DNA from: JBAIYU01 sp036763085 | GTDB taxonomy: Bacteria > Bacillota > Negativicutes > DSM-1736 > Dendrosporobacteraceae | Length of the DNA: 64,000 nucleotides | Direction: 5' to 3' | NCBI RefSeq assembly: GCF_036763085.1 | Contig: NZ_JBAIYU010000007.1 | Span: 248,001 to 312,000 of the forward strand | Shown here: in pieces, positions 42,106 through 51,433 of the stretch | Layout: the number at the start of each line of letters is the position of its first letter | Numbering within the stretch: the first letter of the stretch is position 1 | Position numbers and translations under genes: made by a program | Notes under the pieces: generated by a model | Told to the model about the DNA's origin: nothing | Seen by the model: only the letters and a program-made list of their open reading frames with translations | Database searches by the model: none

Positions 42106-43785
42106 TTAGGATTTACTTTTCTTGCCGTTAAAGGGTAACGCAAAATGAGTAAAAAAAGTCGTTCCCGAGGGACCCGTATCAACACTAATTTTTGCATTAT
42201 TCCTGGAAGCTATTGTGTAACAAATAGTTAAGCCAAGGCCAGTTCCAGTTTCTTTAGTAGTCAAAAATGGCTCGCCTAATTTTTCTAAAATACTCTTAGG
42301 TATGCCTGGACCATCATCTTTAATGGCAAGGACTACAGACGTCTCTTGGAGATACGTACTTATCGTCATCGTACCGCCTGTAAGCATTGCTTCGATTCCG
42401 TTTCGAACTAAGTTGAGTATAAGCTGGCGAATTTCTTTTTCATCAAGGTGAAGTATCGGGATAGCATCAATGTTAAGGAGTATATTTTTGTCTGATGCTT
42501 TCGCATCTACTTTCAGCAAAGGGTATAGTGCTTCAATAATGTTATTTAGTTGAGTGGGCATTAACTCCGGTTTGCGGTTTTTGCTTAACGAAAGATACTC
42601 GCTGAGAATTAAGTTAGTTCTATTCAATTCATCTAGAAGAAGACCTATTTGAGTGTTGTATTTAGCAAACTCTTGCTTGTTGGAAAAGAATTGAAGATAG
42701 CCTTGGACCGTTGTTAATGGATTCCTTATTTCGTGGGCTAAGCTTGCCGCCATTTGCCCTATTGTCTTTAATCTATCTAATCTTGACACATCATCTTCGA
42801 GAGCTTTTCTTGAAGAGATATCACGGGCGACGGCTTCAAATCCGATACATGTTCCTTTCGAATCAAATATAGGTACCGCTGTTTGCTCTATCCATATTAT
42901 TGATTTACTTGAGGTAATAAGGCGTAACGTAAGTGGTTGATCAAATGCGCTAGGAAGATTAAGCATAAATCTCTTAAGTACATTTAAATCTTTGGGATGG
43001 ATAATTCGTAATATTTTCATGGGTGATCTACATAAATCATTAGGAGTGAGGCCTGTTAATCTTTCCACAGATGGGCTAACATAATCGAAATGGTTATGTG
43101 GGCTAATTTTATAGCGATAAATTACATCTAATGCGTTTTCCGTAAGTAATCTATAATGTTGTTCTTTTTCTATTAGATCATGACGTGTTTTTTCAAAAAA
43201 AACAATTAAGGTTCCCACTGCGACCAGAAATCGAAATACTGCATCAATCAATACTCCCCAAGGTACGAACCAAGTAATTGTAATAAGAAATGGCATATCA
43301 ACAGTATGAAGTCCTAAGATAATATAGGCGATACCTGTTATGTATTTACCTAGCCCGTTAATTCGCAAATGATATAAATGCAGCAAGCCGTTCTTGCAAA
43401 ATAATGCACCGATATATAGGCATACAGGTATTGCGCTGTATACAAATGGCAGCCTAGACGCTTGTATTATGACTATAATTAAAAAAACAATAATTCCCCA
43501 TGAATACCATAGCTTATTTACTTTTTTATCTACGAATTTGCTTGTTGCTATAAGCATTATAACACTGCTAATCATTGCGATGATTTCGTAAACCAAAAGG
43601 TTTATTGCTGAAAAATCTGGAAGCGGATTAGCTAGAAAAGGTAAGCGAGCAAAATGCATTATCCATCCTAATATCCAGAGTCCAAGGTAAAGATGTCTAT
43701 ATTGCAGATATAAGTAGCAGTATATACAGACAACTGCAAAATTTGCAGCTATAGTGGCAAGCAAAGACATTTCAAAAAAAGTCAT
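42106..43785 (-). CDS. Orphan membrane sensor histidine kinase (second paralog)
   Basis: 559 residues with the same architecture as the preceding kinase and close similarity throughout: helices to about 205, PAS (YRLLTENALDVIYRYKISP), HisKA (LAHEIRNPLTTVQGYLQFF) and ATPase (NLVRNGIEAM, DDGPGIP, TGTGLGLTIC). The two are evidently a tandem duplication, each with its own terminator and leader. The membrane regions differ more than the kinase cores, suggesting different signals to a shared target. A TTGACA and TACCAT pair (43878 to 43849) may be the promoter. Confidence 0.9.
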   Translation of the reverse strand: MTFFEMSLLATIAANFAVVCIYCYLYLQYRHLYLGLWILGWIMHFARLPFLANPLPDFSAINLLVYEIIAMISSVIMLIATSKFVDKKVNKLWYSWGIIVFLIIVIIQASRLPFVYSAIPVCLYIGALFCKNGLLHLYHLRINGLGKYITGIAYIILGLHTVDMPFLITITWFVPWGVLIDAVFRFLVAVGTLIVFFEKTRHDLIEKEQHYRLLTENALDVIYRYKISPHNHFDYVSPSVERLTGLTPNDLCRSPMKILRIIHPKDLNVLKRFMLNLPSAFDQPLTLRLITSSKSIIWIEQTAVPIFDSKGTCIGFEAVARDISSRKALEDDVSRLDRLKTIGQMAASLAHEIRNPLTTVQGYLQFFSNKQEFAKYNTQIGLLLDELNRTNLILSEYLSLSKNRKPELMPTQLNNIIEALYPLLKVDAKASDKNILLNIDAIPILHLDEKEIRQLILNLVRNGIEAMLTGGTMTISTYLQETSVVLAIKDDGPGIPKSILEKLGEPFLTTKETGTGLGLTICYTIASRNNAKISVDTGPSGTTFFTHFALPFNGKKSKS

Positions 43786-43921
43786 TTTTTTATTATCACA
43801 CCTTATGATTTACATGGGGGTCATTCTTTATTAAATTTAATTCCATATATGGTAGTAATTTCCTGCAAAAAGTGTCAATTTTCTACATATATTTCTAACA
43901 GTTAAATAGCTAGTGATTATA

Positions 43922-43964
43922 AAATAAAAACAAGCCTGAAAATTTATCAGGCTTGTTTTTATTT
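43922..43964. terminator. Terminator of the P-type ATPase gene
   Basis: CAAGCCTGA/TCAGGCTTG, extended by AAATAAAAA/TTTTTATTT, overlaps the last base pairs of the ATPase gene on the minus strand. Confidence 0.88.
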
Positions 43965-46668
43965 ATCTTTTAGCAATAATAACTTTTGCTAACTCAGCCA
44001 ATATGAAAGGAACAGGCGAGAGCAAACCAATAATCATAATATCTTTTAATAGTAGGGTCTGTGTTTTAAAGATTTCTTGGAATGGTCCGACAGCTACTAG
44101 CATTAGGGCAAAAGATAAGGATACTGCCATGTTCATGTAACTATTAGAGAATAGTCCAGTCTTAAATACCGAATAATGAACCGAACGTGCGGAGTAGGCG
44201 CAAAGCAGCTGACTTAGGATTAAGGTAGTAAAGGCAAAAGTACGTGCAGCTGTTACATCCGAACCGTAGGCTATATAACCATAATTAAAGGCTATCAGTA
44301 CTACAACGGTTATAGCTATACTTTGAAGAAGAATCATAGAAAGAGACGGTTTATTAACGATTTGTTCATTAGGATCACGAGGCGGTACTTTCATTATATC
44401 TGCTTCTTTTTTTTCCATACCTAAAGCTAAGGCTGGAAAAGCATCTGTAACCAAATTTACCCATAGCAGCTGAATTGGAAGAAGTGGTATGGGCCAGCCC
44501 AAAAGCATGGCAATAAAAATTACCAATACTTCCGATAGATTACAGGCTAGAAGAAAGGAGATAAATTTGCGGATATTAGAAAAGATGGTACGGCCTTCTT
44601 CTACAGCGGTAACTATAGTAGCAAAATTATCATCGGCCACTACCATATCGGCAGTTTCTTTTGTTACATCAGTGCCTGTTATACCCATGGCTACACCTAT
44701 ATCAGCCTTTTTTAAAGCAGGGGCATCATTAATTCCGTCACCAGTCATAGCTACAATTTGGTTATTTGCTTTTAATGCCTCCACGATTGCAACTTTGTTT
44801 TCAGGAGAGACTCTGGCGAAAACGCTTGTGTGCTGCACAACCTGGCGTAATTCTTCTTTTGATAATGCGTCAATTTGTTTACCTGTCATGGATTGACTTT
44901 TGCTGTTGATTATTCCTAGATCTAAGGCAATTGCTTGAGCAGTGTCCTGATGATCACCAGTAATCATAATCGGGCGTATACCAGCAGCAGTACATACTCT
45001 GACAGCTTCACGCGCTTCGCTGCGAGGTGGGTCAATCATACCGACAAGACCGATTAGAGTGAGGTTAGACTCGAGAAAGTCAACATTACTAGAATCAGGA
45101 ATAGTGGTGAACCTTCGGCAAGCTACTGCTAATACTCGTAAAGCTTGCGAGGCTAGTTTTTGGTTTGTCTCATGTATTCTAGTTAAGATCTCATCGGTCA
45201 GAGGAAGTAATTCATTTGACTGCATAACACTGGAACAGCGCTTAAGTAAAACATCTGGTGCTCCTTTAGTAAAGGATATATATTCATCCCCAGCGGCATG
45301 AACTGTTGTCATCATCTTTCGTGATGAATCAAACGGGGCTTCGGTAATGCGAGGAAACTTTTCATTTAGATCATTATGATCTAGACCGGCTTTAGCAGCA
45401 GCAGTTATTAGTGCACCTTCAGTTGGGTCACCTGATATTCCCCAGTTATTAGTATCTGAATTGAAGCTTAGCTTGGCATCATTGCAGAGCAATGCACCTT
45501 TCATAAGCAAGGAGAGACCCTGATCGGCTAATGGGTCAATTAGCTTGTTGTCAAGAAGGATTTCTCCTTTTGGGTCATAACCGTCACCACTTAACTCATA
45601 CATTGTACTACCAGCATAAGCTTTAGTTACTGTCATTTGATTTTGAGTTAGAGTGCCGGTCTTATCTGAACATATTACAGTAATACTGCCTAATGTTTCT
45701 ACGGCGTGTAATTTGCGTACTATACTATTCTTTTTTGCCATACGCTGCATTCCTAATGCTAGGACAATTGTTACGACTGCGGGCAGACCTTCTGGAATAG
45801 CTGCTACAGCAAGGCTTATTGAGGTCATTAACAGCAATTGAATATCTGGGGCTGAAATCGTACCTATACTCAAGCTGTTATAAACACCGATCGCAAATAC
45901 TAAAGTACATACAGCTAAGCAGGCAAAACCTAGTGTTTTGCTGAAACGAGCAAGCTTTTTCTGTAGAGGGGTAATTTCTTTTTCCCCTACTTGCAGCATG
46001 TTGGCAATCTTGCCAATCTCAGTTAGCATTCCGGTTTCTACGACTACACCTCGTGCCCTGCCGTAAGTAACCAAAGTCCCCATAAAGGCCATGTTATTTC
46101 TGTCCGCCAAAGGTAAATTGCCTTTTAGTGGAGAGTCAGTTTTTTCAACTGGTAAGGATTCACCAGTTAACGAAGCTTCTTCAACCTTAAGGCTGTGTGA
46201 TTCAATAATTCGTAAATCGGCAGGTATACGGTCACCTGTCTCAACAATAACTATATCGCCTGGAGCAATTTCGCGGGCAGGTACACTTACTAGCTGTCCG
46301 TTTCGAATAACCTTAGTGCTCGGAGCAGTCATTTGTTTCAATGCCGCTAAGGCTTTTTCAGCTTTGGCCTCTTGCACTAGGCCGAGGGTTGCATTGAGCA
46401 AAACAATAATAATAATAGCAATTGAATCGACAACTTCACCAACAAAGGCTGAAATAACACTAGCTGCAATCAATATAATAACAAGGAAATCTTTAAATTG
46501 GCTTAGCAGACGGTGGAGAAAACTGATACGTTCTTTTTCCGCTAATTGATTATATCCGTGCAATGCCAGCCTATCGGCAGCCTGCTGAGATGATAAGCCT
46601 GTTTTGATATCAGATCCAAGTTCATGCAGGGTCTGCTCGGTAGTCAATTCGAACCAATTTCGTTTCAT
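43963..46668 (-). CDS. P2A-type cation (calcium) ATPase
   Basis: A 901-residue SERCA/PacL-type pump. It has an N-terminal cation-ATPase domain, TGES (SLTGESLPVEK, about 166), the M4 motif VAAIPEGLPAVVTIVLALG (about 290), DKTGTLT (about 335), TGDGINDAPALKKAD (about 615) and C-terminal helices with LLWVNLVTDAFPALALG. The PEGLP and NxxTD motifs support Ca2+ transport out of the cytoplasm, with Mn2+ as an alternative. Firmicute relatives are important in spores and germination. It is monocistronic. Confidence 0.93.
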   Translation of the reverse strand: MKRNWFELTTEQTLHELGSDIKTGLSSQQAADRLALHGYNQLAEKERISFLHRLLSQFKDFLVIILIAASVISAFVGEVVDSIAIIIIVLLNATLGLVQEAKAEKALAALKQMTAPSTKVIRNGQLVSVPAREIAPGDIVIVETGDRIPADLRIIESHSLKVEEASLTGESLPVEKTDSPLKGNLPLADRNNMAFMGTLVTYGRARGVVVETGMLTEIGKIANMLQVGEKEITPLQKKLARFSKTLGFACLAVCTLVFAIGVYNSLSIGTISAPDIQLLLMTSISLAVAAIPEGLPAVVTIVLALGMQRMAKKNSIVRKLHAVETLGSITVICSDKTGTLTQNQMTVTKAYAGSTMYELSGDGYDPKGEILLDNKLIDPLADQGLSLLMKGALLCNDAKLSFNSDTNNWGISGDPTEGALITAAAKAGLDHNDLNEKFPRITEAPFDSSRKMMTTVHAAGDEYISFTKGAPDVLLKRCSSVMQSNELLPLTDEILTRIHETNQKLASQALRVLAVACRRFTTIPDSSNVDFLESNLTLIGLVGMIDPPRSEAREAVRVCTAAGIRPIMITGDHQDTAQAIALDLGIINSKSQSMTGKQIDALSKEELRQVVQHTSVFARVSPENKVAIVEALKANNQIVAMTGDGINDAPALKKADIGVAMGITGTDVTKETADMVVADDNFATIVTAVEEGRTIFSNIRKFISFLLACNLSEVLVIFIAMLLGWPIPLLPIQLLWVNLVTDAFPALALGMEKKEADIMKVPPRDPNEQIVNKPSLSMILLQSIAITVVVLIAFNYGYIAYGSDVTAARTFAFTTLILSQLLCAYSARSVHYSVFKTGLFSNSYMNMAVSLSFALMLVAVGPFQEIFKTQTLLLKDIMIIGLLSPVPFILAELAKVIIAKR

Positions 46669-46840
46669 ATCGGCCCTCCTTATCTAAGTTGATATTAACT
46701 AAGAATATTTATTATACTTTCCTGATTTAAATCCTTTTTATGAGAGTCTCATTTCATATTGTTTAATTCTAACAGAGTGTATCCTTAAAAACGATACAAG
46801 TTTGCCACCCAGAAAGTCGTTTATTTATTGAAAACATAAA

Positions 46841-46871
46841 GGACCGTCGCTTACCATAAGCCAGACGATCC
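46841..46871 (-). terminator. Imperfect terminator after L,D-transpeptidase
   Basis: On the minus strand GGATCGTCTGGCTTA pairs imperfectly with TAAGCGACGGTCC and is followed by CTTTATGTTTTC. Confidence 0.5.
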
Positions 46872-46904
46872 TCTAATAAGTTCAGGTTAAAAATCATGGA
46901 ACAA

Positions 46905-47240
46905 CTAGCTAACAATATTCACCACCGTGCCAATTGGCACAATACTTGCCAGCTCGATCACATTTTTATTGTACATTCGAATACAACCCTTGGATACGTA
47001 ACCACCGATAGAAGAAGGATTATTTGTTCCATGTATTCCGTAATGCGGTATACTTAGCCCCAGCCACATTGAACCAAAAGGCCCTCCGGGATTAGGACGT
47101 TTATTAACTATATGATACTGACCTTTAGGGGTTGGTGAATAGTGTTTGCCAGTGCCGACTGGATAGGAACGGATAGGAGTGCCGTTATTAAATAACGTTA
47201 ACGTTCTACGGCTGATTGAAATAGTAATTGAGTACGCCAT
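46905..47240 (-). CDS. L,D-transpeptidase, catalytic domain only
   Basis: An 111-residue YkuD domain with the active-site signature HGTNNPSSIGGYVSKGCIRM (His about 73, Cys about 91). No signal peptide or wall-binding domain is visible. It therefore looks cytoplasmic or exported by an unusual route, possibly spore-associated. In Bacillus YkuD-type proteins act on spore and cell-wall peptidoglycan. It is divergent from corA. A second, secreted L,D-transpeptidase lies at 54107. Confidence 0.9.
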   Translation of the reverse strand: MAYSITISISRRTLTLFNNGTPIRSYPVGTGKHYSPTPKGQYHIVNKRPNPGGPFGSMWLGLSIPHYGIHGTNNPSSIGGYVSKGCIRMYNKNVIELASIVPIGTVVNIVS

Positions 47241-47319
47241 TATATCACCTCATCCACAATATATTCACAAATAGAAGATATGCTACTGGTTAATACGTAA
47301 TAAAATCGGGGGTATTATT

Positions 47320-48381
47320 ATGAGGAGGATAAGGGGGATTGCTAAGAAAAGAGGCACGTTGCCAGGTTCACTTGTCTATATTGGCGAGGCGAGGGACGAA
47401 AAGTCTACAATAGAGCTAGTTGAATATGATAAAGATACTGTGTGTGAATCAAAATTTTTAAATGTGAATGACCTAGTGAACTATCAACCGACACTAGAAA
47501 ACACCTGGATAGATGTACATGGCATTCACGACGTGGAGCTAGTGGGAGTGATCGGTTCACATTATGGTATTCATCCTTTAGTGCTAGAGGATATAGTTAA
47601 TACTAATCAAAGGCCGAAATTTGAGGATCATGGTGTTTACGCTTACCTAACTGTTAAAATGCTAATTCTTAGCAGTGAAGGTTTTATTGCTGAAATTCAC
47701 CAAGTAAGTTTTATTGTGGGAAGCAATTATTTGATTTCATTTCAGGAGACAGATAACGAGATATTTAAGACAGTTAGAAACCGTATGCTTAATACATCCG
47801 GGAAATTACGTACTTTAAATACGGATTATTTAGCGTATTCGCTAATTGATGCAATTACAGATAATTATTATTACGTTCTTGAAAGCTTGAGCGAAAAAAT
47901 TGAAGAAATAGAAGATAAAGTTATTGAGCGACCAACGCCGGATGTAGTAAAGGAAATTCACGTTCTAAAAAATGAACTGTTATTTATCAGGAAGGCAATA
48001 TGGCCGCTGCGGGAAGTCATACATGCGGTACAGAGAGGCGACTCCAAGATATTTACCGACGAAACCAGGATATATATTCGTGACATTTATGATCACACTA
48101 GGCAGGTTATTGATAATATCGAAATGTATCGCGATATGGCTTCAGGGTTACTAGATATATATCTATCCAGTACTAGTAATCGATTGAGCGAAGTAACGAA
48201 AGTTCTTACTATAATATCCACAATTTTCATTCCGCTAAATTTTATTGCGGGGGTTTATGGAATGAATTTTCAATATATGCCTGAATTGTCTTGGGAATGG
48301 GGCTATCCTGCTGTGCTAAGTCTCATGGCCCTTGTTGCCCTATCACTAATATGCTTTTTCCGCAAAAGTGAATGGATTTAG
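47320..48381 (+). CDS. corA: Magnesium/cobalt transporter CorA
   Basis: This 353-residue CorA has a large N-terminal cytoplasmic domain, a long stalk helix and two C-terminal membrane helices. The pore signature YGMNF (about 318-322) is followed by MPELSW in the external loop. It forms a pentameric Mg2+ channel gated by cytoplasmic Mg2+. The N-terminal 15 residues are basic and longer than usual. GGGGG precedes the ATG. A terminator follows the stop closely. Confidence 0.94.
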   Translation: MRRIRGIAKKRGTLPGSLVYIGEARDEKSTIELVEYDKDTVCESKFLNVNDLVNYQPTLENTWIDVHGIHDVELVGVIGSHYGIHPLVLEDIVNTNQRPKFEDHGVYAYLTVKMLILSSEGFIAEIHQVSFIVGSNYLISFQETDNEIFKTVRNRMLNTSGKLRTLNTDYLAYSLIDAITDNYYYVLESLSEKIEEIEDKVIERPTPDVVKEIHVLKNELLFIRKAIWPLREVIHAVQRGDSKIFTDETRIYIRDIYDHTRQVIDNIEMYRDMASGLLDIYLSSTSNRLSEVTKVLTIISTIFIPLNFIAGVYGMNFQYMPELSWEWGYPAVLSLMALVALSLICFFRKSEWI

Positions 48382-48383
48382 CG

Positions 48384-48415
48384 GAAAGCCAGTTGCGAAA
48401 CTGGCTTTCTATTTT
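48384..48415 (+). terminator. Terminator of corA
   Basis: GAAAGCCAGTT-GCGA-AACTGGCTTTC followed by TATTTTTATTTT. Confidence 0.9.
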
Positions 48416-48496
48416 TATTTTCACGATTTTTAGAAAAGTAGTTATCTTTACAAGCTTTACTGCTAATTTGACAACGTATAAACCTCGGCTAAAGCA

Positions 48497-48520
48497 AAAA
48501 ACGCCCCAAAGGACGTTTTT
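48497..48520 (-). terminator. Terminator of the Cys/His-rich gene
   Basis: AAAAACG-CC/GG-CGTTTTT with loop CAAA, 14 bp after the minus-strand stop codon, followed by TTTTTT. Confidence 0.7.
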
Positions 48521-48534
48521 GGATAATTTCTCAC

Positions 48535-48717
48535 TTAGTCTTCAAAGCGGTAGCTGCACTTTGGACAGTCACAAGTTTTAGGGATATGACACTTACATTT
48601 TGGGCACTCAGAGCATCCGTAATCACACTCATGATGACATTTATGGCATTTGTGAGGAAAGCTGTGATTACATTTTGGGCAGCAATGATGCTTTTTGTTG
48701 CTGCAGCAATCTGACAT
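48535..48717 (-). CDS. Cys/His-rich metal-binding miniprotein
   Basis: Of 60 residues, 15 are cysteine and 8 histidine. They are arranged as repeated CPKC, CHKCHH, CSECPKCKC and CDCPKC units, with aromatic residues almost absent until the end. This looks like a string of zinc knuckles or a metallothionein-like metal store. I do not know a named family. A strong GGGGG ribosome site and its own terminator support expression. It has no signal peptide, so it acts in the cytoplasm or the spore core. The neighbours (corA; sensor kinase) do not define its role. Confidence 0.75.
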   Translation of the reverse strand: MSDCCSNKKHHCCPKCNHSFPHKCHKCHHECDYGCSECPKCKCHIPKTCDCPKCSYRFED

Positions 48718-48910
48718 TTAATCTACCCCCTATGGATTTATGCTTTATAATATGCGCCCGGAGTAGATAAGGTGTCTGGCCAAAATAAAATGGATTTGTT
48801 TAGGGTATTTTGAAAGGTTAATGTTAACTTATGTAGAATTTTATCAGTATTTGAAAATGCAGGGAATTTTTCCAAAACGGCATGGATATAGAACAAAACG
48901 AGGTGCAGTG

Positions 48911-51433
48911 ATGAAAGTGAAAAAATTAGGATGGGTGATACTTTTAGCTACCTTCGTTAGCTTTCTTTACTTTTCATCATCGGTATTGGCTCATCATGCA
49001 GTTCGCCGAGAAGTGCTTGTTCTTCATTCTTATAGTCCTGACTACGACTGGACAAAAACAGAGCAACAGGGAATAGACAGCGTATTTGAACACTTCAAAG
49101 ATCAATACAAAGTACGTATTGAATATATGGATACTAATCACAGCCCTAAGTTAATGCAGGGTGAATTGCTGAAAAATCTGTACAAGCAAAAGTTTGCTAA
49201 TTCATATTTCTCGGCGGTAATTGTTACTGATAACGCGGCCCTTAATTTTTTGCGGCTTCACCGTGATGAACTTTTTCCGGATGTTCCAATTGTTTTTTGC
49301 GGCGTTAATGGATTTAATTTGAATATGGTAAAAGGGCTTAGCGGAGTTACTGGTGTCGCAGAAGATAATGATTTCCGCGGGTTATTTGATCTGATACTTA
49401 AACTGCATCAAAATACTAAACGACTTGTCGTGTATGGTATAGAGGATGATCCATCCCATATTGCTAACATTGCTTTAATAAAAAAACTAATACCTGAACT
49501 CAGCATCGAAATTGAAATTAAAGAAATACCTTATGTTGAAGCAGCTATCGCTGATGTTAAAAACTTGCCCAAAGATAGTATAGTTATGGCAGTAGGCAGT
49601 ATGAAGACCTCCGGCGGTGAAGGCGTAAATCTTCAAAGAGTAAACGAACTTATTTCTGAGGCTTCGCCTGTACCTGTATATACTGCTTGGGATTTTGGCT
49701 TAAATCACGGGGCGGTGGGTGGCCTTGTTGTGAGCGGAAAAGATCAAGGACGACTTGCTGCTGAGATGGCTCTTCGGATTTTGCAAGGTGAGAAACCAGA
49801 AGATATTGCTATTATTCAAAGTGTTAAAAATGTATATATGTTTGATTATAAACAATTATCAAGATTTGGGCTAAATCGCAGTAAGCTGCCAGCGAATTCG
49901 ATTATATTTAATTCGCCGGATCTTACTTATCGGGTATCACGTGAAGCTATGTGGGCAACAGCCTTCTTTTTAATAGCATTAGCGGCGGCAGTACTTGTTT
50001 TAACAGCTAATATCCAGCGAAGGAAAAAGGCTGAAGCAGCATTAACCGCCTCAGAGGAGAAATACTCAAAAGCATTTCGAAATTGTGCTGATGTTGTTGG
50101 TATTGCCCGTCTAAGTGATGGCTATTACATGGAAGTCAGTGATGCATTTTTTGAAACCTTTGGGTATAGTCGTGAAGAGGTTATTGATAGATCCTCGACT
50201 GCTGTTAATTCACAAAATGATCACTCTTTTGGGCTTTGGCTCAGTGCAACAGAAAGAAACAATCTTTTTAACAAACTGAGCAAAGATGGGTTCTTAAGAA
50301 ATTTAGAAACACATTGGTGTACCAAGTCGGGTGAAGTTAGGATAGGACTTTATTCGGCAGAAGTTATTTCAATAAATGGAGAAGACTGTATTGTTTACGT
50401 ATGGCATGACATAACAGACAGTAAGCGGGCCGAAGAAGCGCTAAGAACAGCTAATGATGATCTAGAAAACAAAGTGTACCAGCGAACATTAGAACTTTCC
50501 TCTCTTAACGAAGAACTAATTGCAATAAATGAAGAGCTGCAGGCGATTAATGATGAGCTGCACAGCGAGGTAGACAGTCGTCGGAAAGTAGAAGAGAAGC
50601 TTGCAGAAGCTAATGATGAACTTAAAAGAGCATTTGAAGAACTAAAAGCCATGCAGGCTTACTTAGTCCAATCCGAAAAAATGGCGGCGTTAGGAAGTTT
50701 AGTTGCTGGAGTAGCGCATGAGATTAATACACCGCTTGGTGTCGGTGTTACTGCAGCATCACATTTGATGCAACTTACAGAAAGATTTAAAGAGTTTTGC
50801 CAAAACGGAAATCCGCGCCGGCAGCATCTTGTAGAGTACTTAGAAGATATTGAAGAAGCTGCAGCAATTACCTATAAAAACTTAGAGCGGGCGGCTAAAT
50901 TAGTACACAGTTTTAAGCAGGTTTCGGTAGACCAATCAAGCGAAGCAAGACGAGCGTTTAACGTAAGAGAATATTTAGATGAAATTCTTCTAAGTATGCA
51001 GCCGCAAATAAAAAGGACGAAGCTTAAAATAAATATAGACTGCGAAAGAGATGTCGAAATAGTTGGCTATCCAGGGGCTTTTGCGCAAGTTATTACGAAC
51101 TTAGTTATGAATACCTTAACTCATGCGTTTGAACCGGGTGATGAAGGCAGTATTAGTATAAGAATAGAGCGGCAGGATAGACAGTTAGTATGTACCTACT
51201 CCGATAACGGAAAAGGTATGTACCAAAATGTCCTCGCAAAAATATTTGACCCTTTTTATACAACAAAACGCGGTAATGGCGGTACAGGCCTAGGTTTATA
51301 TATTGTTTATAATATTGTTACTCAAAAGTTTAATGGGACAATTAAGTGCGAAAGCGAACCAGGCAGAGGAACAAGATTTGATATTTATTTGCCTTTAAGG
51401 AAGGGTGGGCCGGCAGATGGAAAGCAAAAATGA
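48911..51433 (+). CDS. Sensor histidine kinase with periplasmic ABC-type binding domain
   Basis: A kinase of 840 residues counted from the ATG at 48911, which has GAGGTG upstream and begins a signal/anchor segment; the frame extends to 48821. Residues 25-315 are an ABC_sub_bind-type (TrpX/DUF534-like) periplasmic domain. Then come a membrane helix (about 350-370), a PAS domain (about 385-510), a coiled coil rich in EEL repeats, HisKA (VAHEINTPLGVGVTAASH, His about 602) and an ATPase domain (SDNGKGM, GGTGLGLYI). It overlaps the response regulator gene by 29 nt, so the two form a pair sensing an unknown small molecule. Confidence 0.92.
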   Translation: MKVKKLGWVILLATFVSFLYFSSSVLAHHAVRREVLVLHSYSPDYDWTKTEQQGIDSVFEHFKDQYKVRIEYMDTNHSPKLMQGELLKNLYKQKFANSYFSAVIVTDNAALNFLRLHRDELFPDVPIVFCGVNGFNLNMVKGLSGVTGVAEDNDFRGLFDLILKLHQNTKRLVVYGIEDDPSHIANIALIKKLIPELSIEIEIKEIPYVEAAIADVKNLPKDSIVMAVGSMKTSGGEGVNLQRVNELISEASPVPVYTAWDFGLNHGAVGGLVVSGKDQGRLAAEMALRILQGEKPEDIAIIQSVKNVYMFDYKQLSRFGLNRSKLPANSIIFNSPDLTYRVSREAMWATAFFLIALAAAVLVLTANIQRRKKAEAALTASEEKYSKAFRNCADVVGIARLSDGYYMEVSDAFFETFGYSREEVIDRSSTAVNSQNDHSFGLWLSATERNNLFNKLSKDGFLRNLETHWCTKSGEVRIGLYSAEVISINGEDCIVYVWHDITDSKRAEEALRTANDDLENKVYQRTLELSSLNEELIAINEELQAINDELHSEVDSRRKVEEKLAEANDELKRAFEELKAMQAYLVQSEKMAALGSLVAGVAHEINTPLGVGVTAASHLMQLTERFKEFCQNGNPRRQHLVEYLEDIEEAAAITYKNLERAAKLVHSFKQVSVDQSSEARRAFNVREYLDEILLSMQPQIKRTKLKINIDCERDVEIVGYPGAFAQVITNLVMNTLTHAFEPGDEGSISIRIERQDRQLVCTYSDNGKGMYQNVLAKIFDPFYTTKRGNGGTGLGLYIVYNIVTQKFNGTIKCESEPGRGTRFDIYLPLRKGGPADGKQK

